Origin: DASUNQ01 sp035536455
Lineage (GTDB): Bacteria > Acidobacteriota > Thermoanaerobaculia > Multivoradales > UBA5704
Direction of reading: 5' to 3'
DNA: 64,000 bases
NCBI GenBank assembly: GCA_035536455.1
Contig: DATLOC010000006.1
Location: 118,904-182,903, forward strand
Shown here: piece by piece, positions 15,961-25,100 of the stretch
How positions within the stretch are numbered: the first letter of the stretch is position 1
Layout: the number at the start of each line of letters is the position of its first letter
The notes under the pieces: model-generated
What the model saw: only the letters and a program-made list of their open reading frames with translations
The model's database searches: none
What the model was told of the DNA's origin: nothing
Translations under genes and position numbers: made by a program

Positions 15961-17865
15961 ATGGTGACCGAGGCCCCGAGGACCGCCGAGGATCGCTTCC
16001 GCCTGCTGGTCGAGGGGGTGGTGGACTACGCCATCTTCATGCTCGATCCCGAGGGGCGGGTGACGACCTGGAACGCCGGCGCGCAGCGCATCAAGGGCTA
16101 CACCCCCGAAGAGATCCTGGGACACCACTTCTCGCGCTTCTACCCGCCGGACGCGATCGCCACCGGCTGGCCGGACCACGAGCTGGAGGTCGCCCGCACC
16201 GTCGGCCGGTTCGAGGACGAAGGGTGGCGGCTGCGCAAGGACGGCACCCGCTTCTGGGCCAACGTCGTCATCACCGCCCTGCGCGACGAGACCGGCACCC
16301 TCCTCGGCTTCTCCAAGATCACCCGCGACCTGACCGATCGGCGCATGCAGGAGGAGATCCTGCGCCAGAGCGAAGAGCGCTTCCGCCTGCTCGTCGAGGG
16401 GGTCCAGGACTACGCCATCTTCCTCCTCGACAACGAGGGGCGGGTGGCGAGCTGGAACGCCGGCGCCGAGCGCATGAAGGGGTACGCGGCCGAGGAGATC
16501 ATGGGCGAGCACTTCTCCCGCTTCTACCCGCCGGAGAAGGTCGCGTCGGGGTGGCCGGACCACAAGCTCGAGGTCGCCCGCACCGAGGGCCGGTTCGAGG
16601 ACGAAGGGTGGCGGCTGCGCAAGGACGGTACCCGCTTCTGGGCCTGCGTCACGATCACCGCGCTCCACGACCGCGAGGGGCGGCTGCGCGGCTTCGCCAA
16701 GCTGACGCGGGACCTGAGCGACCGCAAGCGGGTCGAGGAGCTGGAGAGCGGCGAGCGGCAGATGACCGAGTTCCTGGCCATGCTGGCCCACGAGCTGCGC
16801 AACCCGCTGGCGCCGATCCGCAACGCCGTCCGCGTCATGCAGGCCGGCGCGGCCTCCGTCACCAACCCGGAGTGGGCGACCGAGGTGATCGACCGCCAGG
16901 TGACGCACCTGACCCGCCTGGTCGACGACCTGCTCGACGTCAGCCGCATCACCAGCGGCAAGATCGAGCTTCAGCTCGAGCCCATCGAGGTCGCCGACCT
17001 CGTGGCCCGCGCCGTCGAGTCGAGCCGGCAGCTCATCGAGGACCGCGGCCACAGCCTCGAGGTCGCGCTGCCGGAGCAGCCGTTGTGGGTCCAGGGAGAC
17101 GCTGTCCGGCTCTCCCAGGTCTTCCTCAACCTCCTCAACAACGCGGCGAAGTACACCCCGGAGGGTGGCCGCATCGAGATCGTCGCCGAGCGCGACCGCC
17201 GCCAGGTGGCGATCCGCGTGCGCGACTCCGGCGTCGGCATCGCGAGGGACCTGCTGCCGCGGGTCTTCGATCTCTTCACGCAGGGGGAGCGGGCGCTCGA
17301 CCGGGCAGAGGCCGGGCTGGGCGTCGGCCTGACCCTGGTGGAGCGGCTGGTGCGGCGCCACGGCGGCTCGGTGGCGGCGGCGAGCGAGGGCCCCGGGCAC
17401 GGCAGCGAGTTCGTCGTCCGCCTGCCGCTGCTCGAGCGGGCGCCGGCGCGGCCGGCGGTCCCAGCGCCGGAGGCGCAGGCTCAGCCGGCTGGCGGGCGGC
17501 GCGTCCTGGTAGTGGACGACAACCGCGACTCGGCGGAGACGATGGCGGTCCTGCTGCGGCTCTGGGGGCACGAGGCGCGGAGCGCCGAGCACGGCGCGGC
17601 GGCGCTGGAGGTGGCCCAGGAGTTCCGGCCGGAGGCGGTGCTCCTGGACATCGGGCTGCCGCAGATGGACGGCTACGAGGTGGCGCGGCGCCTGCGCGCG
17701 CTCCCGGAGCTCGCAGGCGTACTGCTGATCGCCATGACCGGCTACGGCCAAGAGCAGGACCGCCGCCGCGCCCGCCGGGCGGGCTTCGACCACCACCTGG
17801 TCAAGCCGGTCGACCCCGAAGCGCTGCGCCGGCTGCTGGCTCTCGCGCCCACGCTCTCCGGCTAG
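15961..17865 (+). CDS. hybrid histidine kinase PAS-PAS-HisKA-HATPase-REC
   Basis: A 634-residue cytosolic hybrid kinase. Two PAS domains (about 10-130 and 138-258) are nearly the same in sequence, each with FRLLVEGV.DYAIF, SRFYPP, GWPDHxLEVART, GRFEDEGWRLRKDGTRFWA, a recent internal duplication. Next come HisKA with His277 (FLAMLAHELRNPLAPI), HATPase boxes NLLNNAAKYTPEGG, DSGVGIA and GLGVGLTLVERLV, and a receiver with VVDDNRDSAETM and the phospho-acceptor Asp563 (VLLDIGLPQMDG). There is no output domain or obvious partner nearby. Confidence 0.93.
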   Translation: MVTEAPRTAEDRFRLLVEGVVDYAIFMLDPEGRVTTWNAGAQRIKGYTPEEILGHHFSRFYPPDAIATGWPDHELEVARTVGRFEDEGWRLRKDGTRFWANVVITALRDETGTLLGFSKITRDLTDRRMQEEILRQSEERFRLLVEGVQDYAIFLLDNEGRVASWNAGAERMKGYAAEEIMGEHFSRFYPPEKVASGWPDHKLEVARTEGRFEDEGWRLRKDGTRFWACVTITALHDREGRLRGFAKLTRDLSDRKRVEELESGERQMTEFLAMLAHELRNPLAPIRNAVRVMQAGAASVTNPEWATEVIDRQVTHLTRLVDDLLDVSRITSGKIELQLEPIEVADLVARAVESSRQLIEDRGHSLEVALPEQPLWVQGDAVRLSQVFLNLLNNAAKYTPEGGRIEIVAERDRRQVAIRVRDSGVGIARDLLPRVFDLFTQGERALDRAEAGLGVGLTLVERLVRRHGGSVAAASEGPGHGSEFVVRLPLLERAPARPAVPAPEAQAQPAGGRRVLVVDDNRDSAETMAVLLRLWGHEARSAEHGAAALEVAQEFRPEAVLLDIGLPQMDGYEVARRLRALPELAGVLLIAMTGYGQEQDRRRARRAGFDHHLVKPVDPEALRRLLALAPTLSG

Positions 17866-17890
17866 TCGGACAGTGAAGCGGGTCGGGGCT

Positions 17891-17918
17891 GCCGGGGGCT
17901 ACATTGGCCGCCCCCGGC
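17891..17918. terminator. GC-rich hairpin between convergent genes
   Basis: Perfect 9-bp stem GCCGGGGGC / GCCCCCGGC with a 10-base loop, in the 74-bp gap between the hybrid kinase (ends 17865) and the convergent helical protein (ends 17940). No T-tract is present, so it may serve both directions as a barrier rather than a canonical intrinsic terminator. Confidence 0.5.
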
Positions 17919-17939
17919 ACCCCGGCTGCCGCCGAGTCG

Positions 17940-18326
17940 CTACTTGCTCTCGGCCGGAGGTGCCGACGCCGGGCCGGGCTGCGGCGCCGGCTCCTCCTTC
18001 TTCGACCGGCGCGGCCCGCCGCGCGGCTTCAAGCCGAACTCGTGGAGCATCTTGTTCTTGGTTCCGAGCTGGCCGCGGAGGGCGGCGTCGGCCTGGGCGA
18101 AGAGCTCGACGCCGCGCGTCGTCGCCAGGCGGCGCCTCTCGTTGGTCTCGCGGAGACGTGCGGTAAAGACCTCCTGGGCGTTTTCGAGGCCGCGGGTCTC
18201 GGCGAGCCAGGCTTCGAGCTCGGCCTGGACGGGTTCGAGACGCGGGAACTCCGTCAGGCGCGCCTTGAGGTTGCTGCTCAGGATGTCCATGGCACTGATC
18301 AACGAGGGCAGGTTCCGTTCGGGCAT
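17940..18326 (-). CDS. small helical coiled-coil protein of unknown function
   Basis: A 128-residue cytosolic protein starting MPERNLPSLISAMDILSSNL, with long amphipathic helices (about 10-95) rich in Leu, Glu and Arg and a basic, Pro-rich tail (GLKPRGGPRRSKKEE...). The start is ATG 18326; AGGAGA lies 8 bases upstream. No enzyme motif is visible. Tandem array 2 starts about 85 bp upstream, so the array would lie in or near its promoter region. I do not recognise the family. Confidence 0.65.
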   Translation of the reverse strand: MPERNLPSLISAMDILSSNLKARLTEFPRLEPVQAELEAWLAETRGLENAQEVFTARLRETNERRRLATTRGVELFAQADAALRGQLGTKNKMLHEFGLKPRGGPRRSKKEEPAPQPGPASAPPAESK

Positions 18327-18410
18327 GGGGCTTTGTCTCCTACAGTAGACAGGGTTGCTGGAAAAACCGGCCGGACCGCCCGACCGGCGGGATGAAGGGG
18401 AGGGGAAGGG

Positions 18411-18850
18411 CCCGGGAAGGCTTCCCGGCCGAGAAAGCAGGTTTGCTTCGCCGGCTCGCAAGCGTGCAAAGCCAGCTGACAAGCTTGTAAAGCGAGCTGG
18501 CAAGCTTGTAAACCGCGCTGACAAGCTTGCAAGCCGAGCGAGGAAGTTTCCCAAGCGAAGTCGCAAGCTTCCTGGCCCGGGTAGGAAGGTTTGCAGAGCC
18601 GATCTGCGAGCCTGCTGAGTGAGCTCGCAAGCTTCCGAGTCCAGCTTGCAAGCTTCCCGGCCGATCTGCGGCCTCTCCGACTCCGGCTCGCAGGCGTCCT
18701 GGCTGGAAAAGGAACGTTCCTTCCCGGGTTCGCAAGCTTGCAAAGCGAGCCGACAAGCTTGTCGGGCCAGCTAACGAGCTTGTAAACCAAGCCGACAAGC
18801 TTGCGAGGCGAGCCAGCAAGCTTGTAGAGCGAGGAAGCAAGGCTTCCCGG
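18411..18850. repeat. tandem array 2: about 21 units of 21 bp
   Basis: Units recur every 21 bp around the palindrome GCAAGCTTGY. AAGCTT or a one- to two-base variant is seen at 18460, 18481, 18502, 18523, 18544, 18565, 18586, 18608, 18629, 18650, then 18713, 18734, 18755, 18776, 18797, 18818 and 18839, with weaker units between. Phase slips by one base at most. Approximate consensus is GAGCCGACAAGCTTGTAAAGC. Both strands are open in several frames because 21 is a multiple of 3, but these readings are low-complexity heptads, not genes. The array replaces the 3' end of the gene at 18771-19343. Confidence 0.92.
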
Positions 18851-19343
18851 CGGTGCGGGAATCACCCGCGGCTTCGGCAGGGCCTTGCTCGGCACTCAAC
18901 TCGCCGAGGGCGAAGAGCGCCAGTAAGGCCAGGTCTCGCGATGCCTCGGGGGAGTCCGCCGCGGCCGCCATCGCCTGCGCGACGAGGAGGTGTGCCACCG
19001 GGACCGTGCGGAACCGCGCCTCGGCGCGGATGCGCAGGCGCCGCGAGTCGGGCGGCAGGCCGAGCAAGTGCTCCACCGCCGCCTCGGCTTGCTCGCGCTC
19101 GGCGTCCAACCGCTCGGCCGCCTCGGCGAGCCCGGATTCGACCTGGTCGGCGACGGCGCCGTACTCCGGGCCGATCAGCACGGAGGGCAGCGGCGGGTCC
19201 GGCTCGAGCTCCAAGGCGTGATGGAGCCGCACTTGGCAGCGGGTGCAGCCGAGGGCGTGCTCGAGGAGCTTCCGTTCGCGGGTGGGCAGGTAGGCGAGAA
19301 GGCGCTGCGCCTCGCTGCGGCCGAGATGCGAGTCCTCGATCAC
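18771..19343 (-). CDS. truncated relative of the TPR protein, its tail encoded by the repeat array
   Basis: A 190-residue product from GTG 19343. Residues 1-150 resemble the N-terminal third of the TPR protein at 20308-21651: an anti-sigma-like start with two cysteines (HALGCTRCQVRLHHALE against HLFAGCPVCQQRLRAAGF), then LPPDSRRLRIRAEARFRTVPVAHLLVAQAMA against VPPERRELKVRNQPRFASLPLVEALVEQS. The TPR part is missing. The last about 30 codons lie in array 2 (FLALQACWLASQACRLGLQA). It appears to be a gene remnant cut by, or joined to, the array. Expression is uncertain. Confidence 0.6.
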   Translation of the reverse strand: MIEDSHLGRSEAQRLLAYLPTRERKLLEHALGCTRCQVRLHHALELEPDPPLPSVLIGPEYGAVADQVESGLAEAAERLDAEREQAEAAVEHLLGLPPDSRRLRIRAEARFRTVPVAHLLVAQAMAAAADSPEASRDLALLALFALGELSAEQGPAEAAGDSRTAGKPCFLALQACWLASQACRLGLQAR

Positions 19344-19392
19344 TGTTGATTTGAATCGCCGAGTCGCGGGATCATGTCTCTATTCTTATCGT

Positions 19393-19409
19393 TTGACGGT
19401 CTATGTCAA
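19393..19409. promoter_or_regulatory. possible operator, TTGAC-N7-GTCAA dyad
   Basis: Inverted repeat TTGAC, 7 bases, GTCAA in the 126-bp divergent region between the truncated TPR relative (start 19343) and the first XRE regulator (start 19470). Position and form suit an HTH dimer site, but with 5-bp arms this is weak evidence. Confidence 0.3.
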
Positions 19410-19453
19410 CAGGTTCCGCCAAAATGTACCGCGCTCGCTCATCGGCAGCGATA

Positions 19454-19459
19454 TAGAAT
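19454..19459 (+). promoter_or_regulatory. -10 box TAGAAT before the first XRE gene
   Basis: TAGAAT ends 10 bases before the ATG at 19470 with no ribosome-binding site between them. Confidence 0.55.
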
Positions 19460-19469
19460 CCCGCCGCAC

Positions 19470-19889
19470 ATGCGCCCCAACCCGGCGGTCGATGAGGCGG
19501 TCGAGCGGCTCCGGCGTGCGCTCGGGCGCCGCATCCGCGACGAGGGCAAGTCGCTACGCGCTGTCGAGGACCTGCTCGGCGTTTCGCGCGACTACCTGAG
19601 CCAGCTCCTGCGCGGCTCGATGCATCTCAAGGTCAAACATCTTTACGCCGTCCTCGAAGCGTTGGAGGTGGAGCCCGGGGCGTTCCTGCTCGCGGTCTTC
19701 CCCCCGACCGCCGGCGCCAGCGACCGGGAGGCTGCGCGGCTCGACGCGGAATTCATCGGGGCCCGGCAGGAGGTGAGCATCGCCGTCCTCCGCAAGCTCG
19801 TCCGGACCCTCCAGGAGCGGGGCCTCCTCTCGGCCGAGGAAGGCGAGCAGCTCCTCGCGCCGCTCGCAACCCACGACAACCAGCGCTGA
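19470..19889 (+). CDS. XRE-type HTH regulator, paralogue 1
   Basis: A 139-residue protein. The N-terminal XRE-like helix-turn-helix (about 10-70) reads ERLRRALGRRIRDEGKSLRA, VEDLLGVSRDYLSQLLRGS and HLKVKHLYAVLEALEVEPG. A helical C-terminal module follows (RQEVSIAVLRKLVRTLQERG to EEGEQLLAPL) that may dimerise or bind a partner. It is 14 bp upstream of a second copy with the same two-part layout and faces a TPR protein. Start ATG 19470 chosen for the HTH boundary and nearby TAGAAT. Confidence 0.85.
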   Translation: MRPNPAVDEAVERLRRALGRRIRDEGKSLRAVEDLLGVSRDYLSQLLRGSMHLKVKHLYAVLEALEVEPGAFLLAVFPPTAGASDREAARLDAEFIGARQEVSIAVLRKLVRTLQERGLLSAEEGEQLLAPLATHDNQR

Positions 19890-19903
19890 GACCTGGAACT
19901 GCG

Positions 19904-20311
19904 ATGGAGCCAAGCCCGAAGGCGGAGCAGGAGCTCGAACGCCTCCGCCGCGCGTTGCGCGAGCGCCTCCGCGACGCCGGCCTGTCGCTCCGCGAGGCCG
20001 AGACACGGCTCGGCATGGGAACCGACTACTTGAGCCAGCTCCTGCGCGGGACAATGGACATCAAGGCGAAGCACCTCTTGGCCCTGCTCGACCTGCTGAA
20101 GGCCGACCCCAGCACGTTCTTCCGCGAGCTCTATCCCGCGGCCGCCGCTCCCCCGTCACCTGTCGCCGCGGATGCCATCGCGGTGCGGCAGGACGTGAGC
20201 ATCACCGTCATCCGCAACATCGTGCAGACATTGCAGCAACGGGGCTTCATCAGTGTCGAGGAGGCGCAGCGCCTCCTCGAGCCGTTCGAGACGCAGGAAC
20301 AGGGGAGCTAG
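19904..20311 (+). CDS. XRE-type HTH regulator, paralogue 2
   Basis: A 135-residue tandem paralogue of the preceding gene. The HTH is ERLRRALRERLRDAGLSLRE, AETRLGMGTDYLSQLLRGT and DIKAKHLLALLDLLKADPS. The C-terminal module is RQDVSITVIRNIVQTLQQRG and EEAQRLLEPFE. The downstream arm is conserved between the two copies (QDVSIxVxRxxVxTLQxRG), so it is a functional domain. Its stop and that of the convergent TPR gene share a CTAG (20308-20311). Confidence 0.85.
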   Translation: MEPSPKAEQELERLRRALRERLRDAGLSLREAETRLGMGTDYLSQLLRGTMDIKAKHLLALLDLLKADPSTFFRELYPAAAAPPSPVAADAIAVRQDVSITVIRNIVQTLQQRGFISVEEAQRLLEPFETQEQGS

Positions 20312-21651
20312 GGAAGAGGTGGCGCGGAGCGCCGGCGGTGCCGGCCCGGCTCCGCGGCGGGCACCGCGTCGCGCACGCTGACCGTGAGCTTCTGGAGGAT
20401 AACTAGGGCGCGCTCGGAATGGTGCGCGATCCGCCGGAGCTCGAGGAGCGCGGCGAGGAGGTCGCGCTGGATGCCGAGGGCCTGGAAGACGGGGATGGCG
20501 TCGCTCAGGGCCTGGAGCGCTTGCGGCACCTTGCCGGCGCGGAGGTAGACCGACGCCAAGTCGAGCAAGACCACGGCTACCTCTTGCGAGAAGTTGAGCT
20601 TGAGGAAGCCCTCGCGGGCGCGGCGCAGGCGGGTCTCGGCGGCGTCGAGCAGGCCGAGGTCGCGGTCGATGAGACCGCGGTGCCACTCCCAATGCAGGGC
20701 CATGGTCGTATCGGTACAGCCGGCCAGGAGCGGCTCGGCATCGACACAGAGGGTGTAGGCGCGGTCCGGCCGGCCCAGATCGATCCAGCAGCGGACGAGG
20801 TTCTGGAGGGCGGCGCGCTGGAGCGTCTCGTCCTGCGGGCGGTCGAGCATGCGGAAGCTGAGGCGGAGCGGCGCGAGGGCGGCCTCCGGACTGCCCGCGA
20901 TGATCGCGACGATCCCGAGCTGCATGAGGGCCATTGCCTCTCCAGACCGGTCGCGCAGACGGCGGCTGATCGCCACCGCTTCGGTGAGCAGCGCCGTCGC
21001 CTTGCCGAAGTCCCGCACTTCATAGCAGAGCGACGCCAGGCAGCGGGAGAGACGAGCGCGAAGCGCGGGATCGCCCGAGCCTAGCTCCAGGTCCGCGAAA
21101 GCCTTGCCAAAGGCACTGCGCGCCTCGGGAAATTCGCTGCGCACACGATGAGCGTTCCCAACATGACCCCATGCAAGAGCGCGCGCGTCGTGCACAAGCC
21201 TCGGGGGCGCGTGATGGGTAATGCTCTCCGCCACCGCCACCGCGAGCCGCGCCTGCCGGAACATGCCCTCGGGGTCCTGGTAGCGCAGGGCATGACTCTG
21301 TTCGACCAGGGCCTCGACGAGCGGCAGGGAGGCGAAGCGCGGCTGGTTGCGGACCTTCAGCTCACGGCGTTCGGGCGGCACACCGTCCAGCTCGGTGAGC
21401 AGGGCGGTCGGAGGCTGCGTGCGCGGCAACTCCCGTGCTACTTCCTCGGCCGCGGCAGCGAACGCGGCGTCATAAGCCTCCGGCGTCGGCGCGGGCGCCG
21501 CCGGGAACCCGGCCGCGCGCAGCCGCTGCTGGCAAACGGGACAGCCGGCGAAGAGGTGCAGCGCGATCTTGCGCCGCTCCGCCGGGCGCGCCCGGCCCGC
21601 CGCGAAGCGGTCCAGCGCGCCCGGCGAGATCTCATGATCGCGCGTTGCCAC
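20308..21651 (-). CDS. TPR-repeat protein with an N-terminal Cys-rich anti-sigma-like region
   Basis: A 447-residue protein from GTG 21651. The N-terminus (about 1-50) has HLFAGCPVCQQRL, similar to zinc-binding anti-sigma openings. From about residue 110 on come helical pairs typical of tetratricopeptide repeats (ARALAWGHVGNAHRVRSEFP, EAVAISRRLRDRSGEAMALM, LRPAGKVPQALQALSD-like turns). No transmembrane segment. It is convergent with two XRE regulators, a neighbourhood that suggests a regulator plus TPR switch, but no target can be read. A shorter relative sits at 18771-19343. Confidence 0.8.
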   Translation of the reverse strand: MATRDHEISPGALDRFAAGRARPAERRKIALHLFAGCPVCQQRLRAAGFPAAPAPTPEAYDAAFAAAAEEVARELPRTQPPTALLTELDGVPPERRELKVRNQPRFASLPLVEALVEQSHALRYQDPEGMFRQARLAVAVAESITHHAPPRLVHDARALAWGHVGNAHRVRSEFPEARSAFGKAFADLELGSGDPALRARLSRCLASLCYEVRDFGKATALLTEAVAISRRLRDRSGEAMALMQLGIVAIIAGSPEAALAPLRLSFRMLDRPQDETLQRAALQNLVRCWIDLGRPDRAYTLCVDAEPLLAGCTDTTMALHWEWHRGLIDRDLGLLDAAETRLRRAREGFLKLNFSQEVAVVLLDLASVYLRAGKVPQALQALSDAIPVFQALGIQRDLLAALLELRRIAHHSERALVILQKLTVSVRDAVPAAEPGRHRRRSAPPLP

Positions 21652-21660
21652 GGTGTAGCG

Positions 21661-21666
21661 ATTCTA
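21661..21666 (-). promoter_or_regulatory. -10 box TAGAAT before the TPR gene
   Basis: On the minus strand TAGAAT is exactly 9 bases upstream of GTG 21651. It shows the same arrangement as the plus-strand cases and decides the start. Confidence 0.55.
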
Positions 21667-21706
21667 CAAGAACTAAGCGGCTCGTCACCGCAAAACCCCT
21701 CACCGC

Positions 21707-21976
21707 CTACTGCCTGCAAGGCATTGGAGAACCGTTTGGGTCGATGCAGCCGCTCGCGTCTCCGTTCGCACCCGCCGGCGGGCCACCGCCGGTGGATCCA
21801 CGCTCGAAGAAGCCGGCAAGCCACTCCAGCCACCCGCGCAGCCATCCCCCGGCATCGAAGATCGCGAACCCGTCCGGCGTGTGGGTAGCACCCTCCGCGT
21901 GAAGCGCCGGCGCCGCGGCCAGCATGCAGACCATCACCAAGGCCGCCACGGCGGCCGCTCTGCGCAACTTGTTCAT
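21707..21976 (-). CDS. small secreted peptide
   Basis: An 89-residue precursor from ATG 21976, preceded by GAGGAGG at 6 bases. It has a classical signal peptide (MNKLRRAAAVAALVMVCMLA, cleavage after ALHA near 27). The mature part of about 62 residues includes FAIFDAGGWLRGWLEWLAGF, an amphipathic Trp-rich stretch, then GSTGGGPPAG and two cysteines near the end (SGCIDPNGSPMPC). It is divergent from the RHS gene. The pattern could be a secreted peptide or an RHS accessory, but nothing proves it. Confidence 0.6.
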   Translation of the reverse strand: MNKLRRAAAVAALVMVCMLAAAPALHAEGATHTPDGFAIFDAGGWLRGWLEWLAGFFERGSTGGGPPAGANGDASGCIDPNGSPMPCRQ

Positions 21977-22186
21977 GGGATGCCTCCTCGGCGGGTCGCA
22001 GCCCGACCGAAGCGGCGCGGGGCGCCCGCACATCGAAGGAGTGTCCCACAGCGTTGCGGCGAGACGGCAAGAAATTCCTCTCCCGAATGTCCCAAAACGG
22101 CCAGGTGCGGAAACACTGTTGGAAGAGGGCGTCACACGATGAAACCGCGTTGATTGGCTTGAACTGGATCGGATTCATATTGGGGG

Positions 22187-25100
22187 ATGACCATGAAGAT
22201 TCGGCTGCTCGTCTCGATTGGCGTCATGGTTCTCGGATGTGACCTGTTTTCCTCCCCTCTCCTCGCGGCCTGCGAGTGCACAGTCTCGGCCTCACCCACT
22301 CCGCCGACGGTCGCGGTGTCCGGGATGAGCCGCGGCACGTGCCAGAGAACCACCGGCATTACCTTGTCTCTCTACCATGCGGCCAGCGTCCGGGACTGCC
22401 CGAACACCACGGCATGCAGCCACAGCGCGACTTTCTCCACAGCGTGCTTGCGGACCGGCACGCACCCGGTCACCGCGAGCTGCGGTTGCGGCAAGATCGT
22501 CCCGGGCCTCTGCGTCCACGACACCGGGAGCGCGGAAACGACCTTCTTCGTCAACACGACACCGACGGTGTCGGTCTCCTACAGCCCGACGGACGCCCTG
22601 GGCAACGGCACGCTCATGGCGCCCTTCGACTTCCCGAACACCGCGCAGGCGCACGACCGGCACTTGGATCTCTTCGTCGACGACGTCTTCCGGGCCGACT
22701 TCGGCGCGGAGACGCCTTCCGGCACCTGGATGCGGCCGCTCAGCACGGCCTGCTGGCGGGAGGGCTCGCACCAACTGAAGGTCGTGGCGACGGCGTGCCG
22801 TGCGGCCGAGCCCGACTACCAGGACGAGGCCACGACCACGGTGACGGTCGGCACGCGGCCGGAAGTCGAGGTGAACGCGAGCGGCCCGGACGTCGAGGGC
22901 CAAGCCGTTTTGACGATCCCCTTCAACTTCGAGAACACCAACCGAGCGCACGACCGCCACCTGGATCTCTTCGTGGACGAGACCCTCTGGGACGCCTTCG
23001 GCGCCGAGGAGGTGGCCGGCACCTGGACGCGGCCGATCAATACCGCCTGCTGGCGGCAGGGGTCGCACGAGGTCAAGGTCCTGGCGACGGCCTGCAACGT
23101 GGCCGAGCCCGATTACCAGAGGGAAGCGACGACACAGCTCCAAGTCGACCACCAGCCCGAGATCACGCTGACCATCGGGCCGGCGGCCCCTAATGCGCCG
23201 GCGGGCACCCACCTCGCGAAGGTGAGCTTCAAGTATCCGCAGACTCTGACCTCGAATCAGCGTCATCTCCAGCTCAAGGCCTTCCCGTCCGGCCGCATCC
23301 TGGGAGCCTTCAGCCCGACGATCCGTGAAGGGACGTGGGAGGTGCAGGTGGCGTGCGAGGACGGGGCGAATGGCCTGCTCGTGGCGGAGGGCACGGCGTG
23401 CTCCGAGACCAAGGACAAGGCGACAGCCGCACTGCCGGGCTGCCCGCAACCGTTGCGCATGGACGGGTGTTGGGAGGAAGACGAGTGCCGGTCTGGATGC
23501 ACGGGGCCGCCGAGCGGGGGGCCCGGAGACAGCGGAGGGAACGGAGGCGGCGGGGTCTCGGTGGGAGGTGGTCCGCCGAGCGTCGGCGGAGACGGCCCCG
23601 GCGCGCGCCTCGTCTATCTCGGCGGCGGGGCGGGAAGCCCGGGCAGCCCGGGGCGAGCGGAGTGGAGCGCGACCCTCGGGCGCAACTGGTCGCACGACTA
23701 CGCGGAGCGGATCGTGCCGGACCCGCAGGTGGCCGGCCGCGCCTGGCTCATCACTCGCTCCGGCAGCTTCCGCCGGTACACCGACGCCAATACCGACGGC
23801 GTCTATGAGACTGCCTTCCCCGAGGACGAGGAGCGGGCGCTGTCGCGGGTCGGGTCGGGGTGGGAGCTCCGGGACTTGGAGGGAACGGTGCAGTCGTTCG
23901 ACGGCGAGGGGCGGTGGACGGAGACGAGCGACCGGCACGGCAACACGAAGACCGCGAGCTACACGGCCGGGCGGCTGGCCTCGGTGACGATGCCCGATGG
24001 CCGCCGCGAGGACTTCGGCTACGACACAGCCGGCAAGCTGGCTTCGATCACCGAGGTCGGCGTCGGTGGCGCGGCGCAGCGGACCTGGGAGTATCGCTGG
24101 ACCAGTGACGACCTCGTCGCGATCGAGCGGCCCGGCGGCACCGAGCTGCGCTTCGTCTACGGCGACAGCCGCCATCCCGGCTTGATGACGCGGCGGCTCC
24201 TCGTCGGCGCCGACGACGGTAACCCCGGCACGCCCCGCCCGGAGCGAGTGGAAGGCGCCTGGGACTACGACGGCGAGGGCAACGTGGTCCGCGCGTGGCG
24301 CGGCGCGGAGGCCTTTGCCCTCGGCGTCGACCGCTACGAGTTCGCCTATGACAACCCCTTCGAGCCGGAGGAGACGGTGGTCACGATCCACCGCAGCGCC
24401 ACGGAGCGGGAGACGGTGGTCTATACCCTCTCGCGGACGGCGCAGTGGGTCGGGGCGAAAGCGCGCGTGACCTCGATCTCCGGCGACTGCTCGAGCTGCG
24501 GCCTGGGACCGAACGCGCAGCTCTTCTACGACGACCCGGCGAACCCGCTGCGGCCCACGCGGACGGTCGACGGGCGCGGGCACGAGACGCTGATGAGCTA
24601 TGACGCGAACGGCCGGCTGGTCGAGAAGGTCGAGGCGGCCGGGACGCCGGAAAGCCGGACGACGAGCTGGAGCTACGATCCTGGGTTCCCGGCTCTGCCG
24701 GCGCGCATTGAGGTGCCCTCTGTGGCGGGCGGCGCGACCTTGCGGACAACCGTCTTTGGCTACGACGCCGAAGGGAACGCGACGAGCCGGAGCGTCCAGG
24801 GCGTGGAGGCCGGGAGCTTCTTCGACTTCGGGACGATCACGACCTTCAACGCCGCGGGCCAGCCGCTCACGATCGATCCGCCGGGCTACGGCACCGAGGA
24901 CCGGACGAGCTTCACTTACGATCCCCTCCGCGGCGATCTCCTGCCACTCACCCGTACGGACCCGCTTGTGGGAACCACGACTTTCGCCTACGACGACTTC
25001 AACCGGCGAACCGAGACGACGGACCCGAACGGGCTCACGGCGGTCACCGCTTACGGTGCCCTCGGCCGGGTGCTCAACGTGACGCAGAAAGGCGCCACAC

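Noticed and set aside
18299..18895. Repetitive 198-residue protein with LQACQLAL heptads
   Set aside because: Every frame of a 21-bp repeat stays open by chance. The reading is low complexity and has no start signal. It is array 2.
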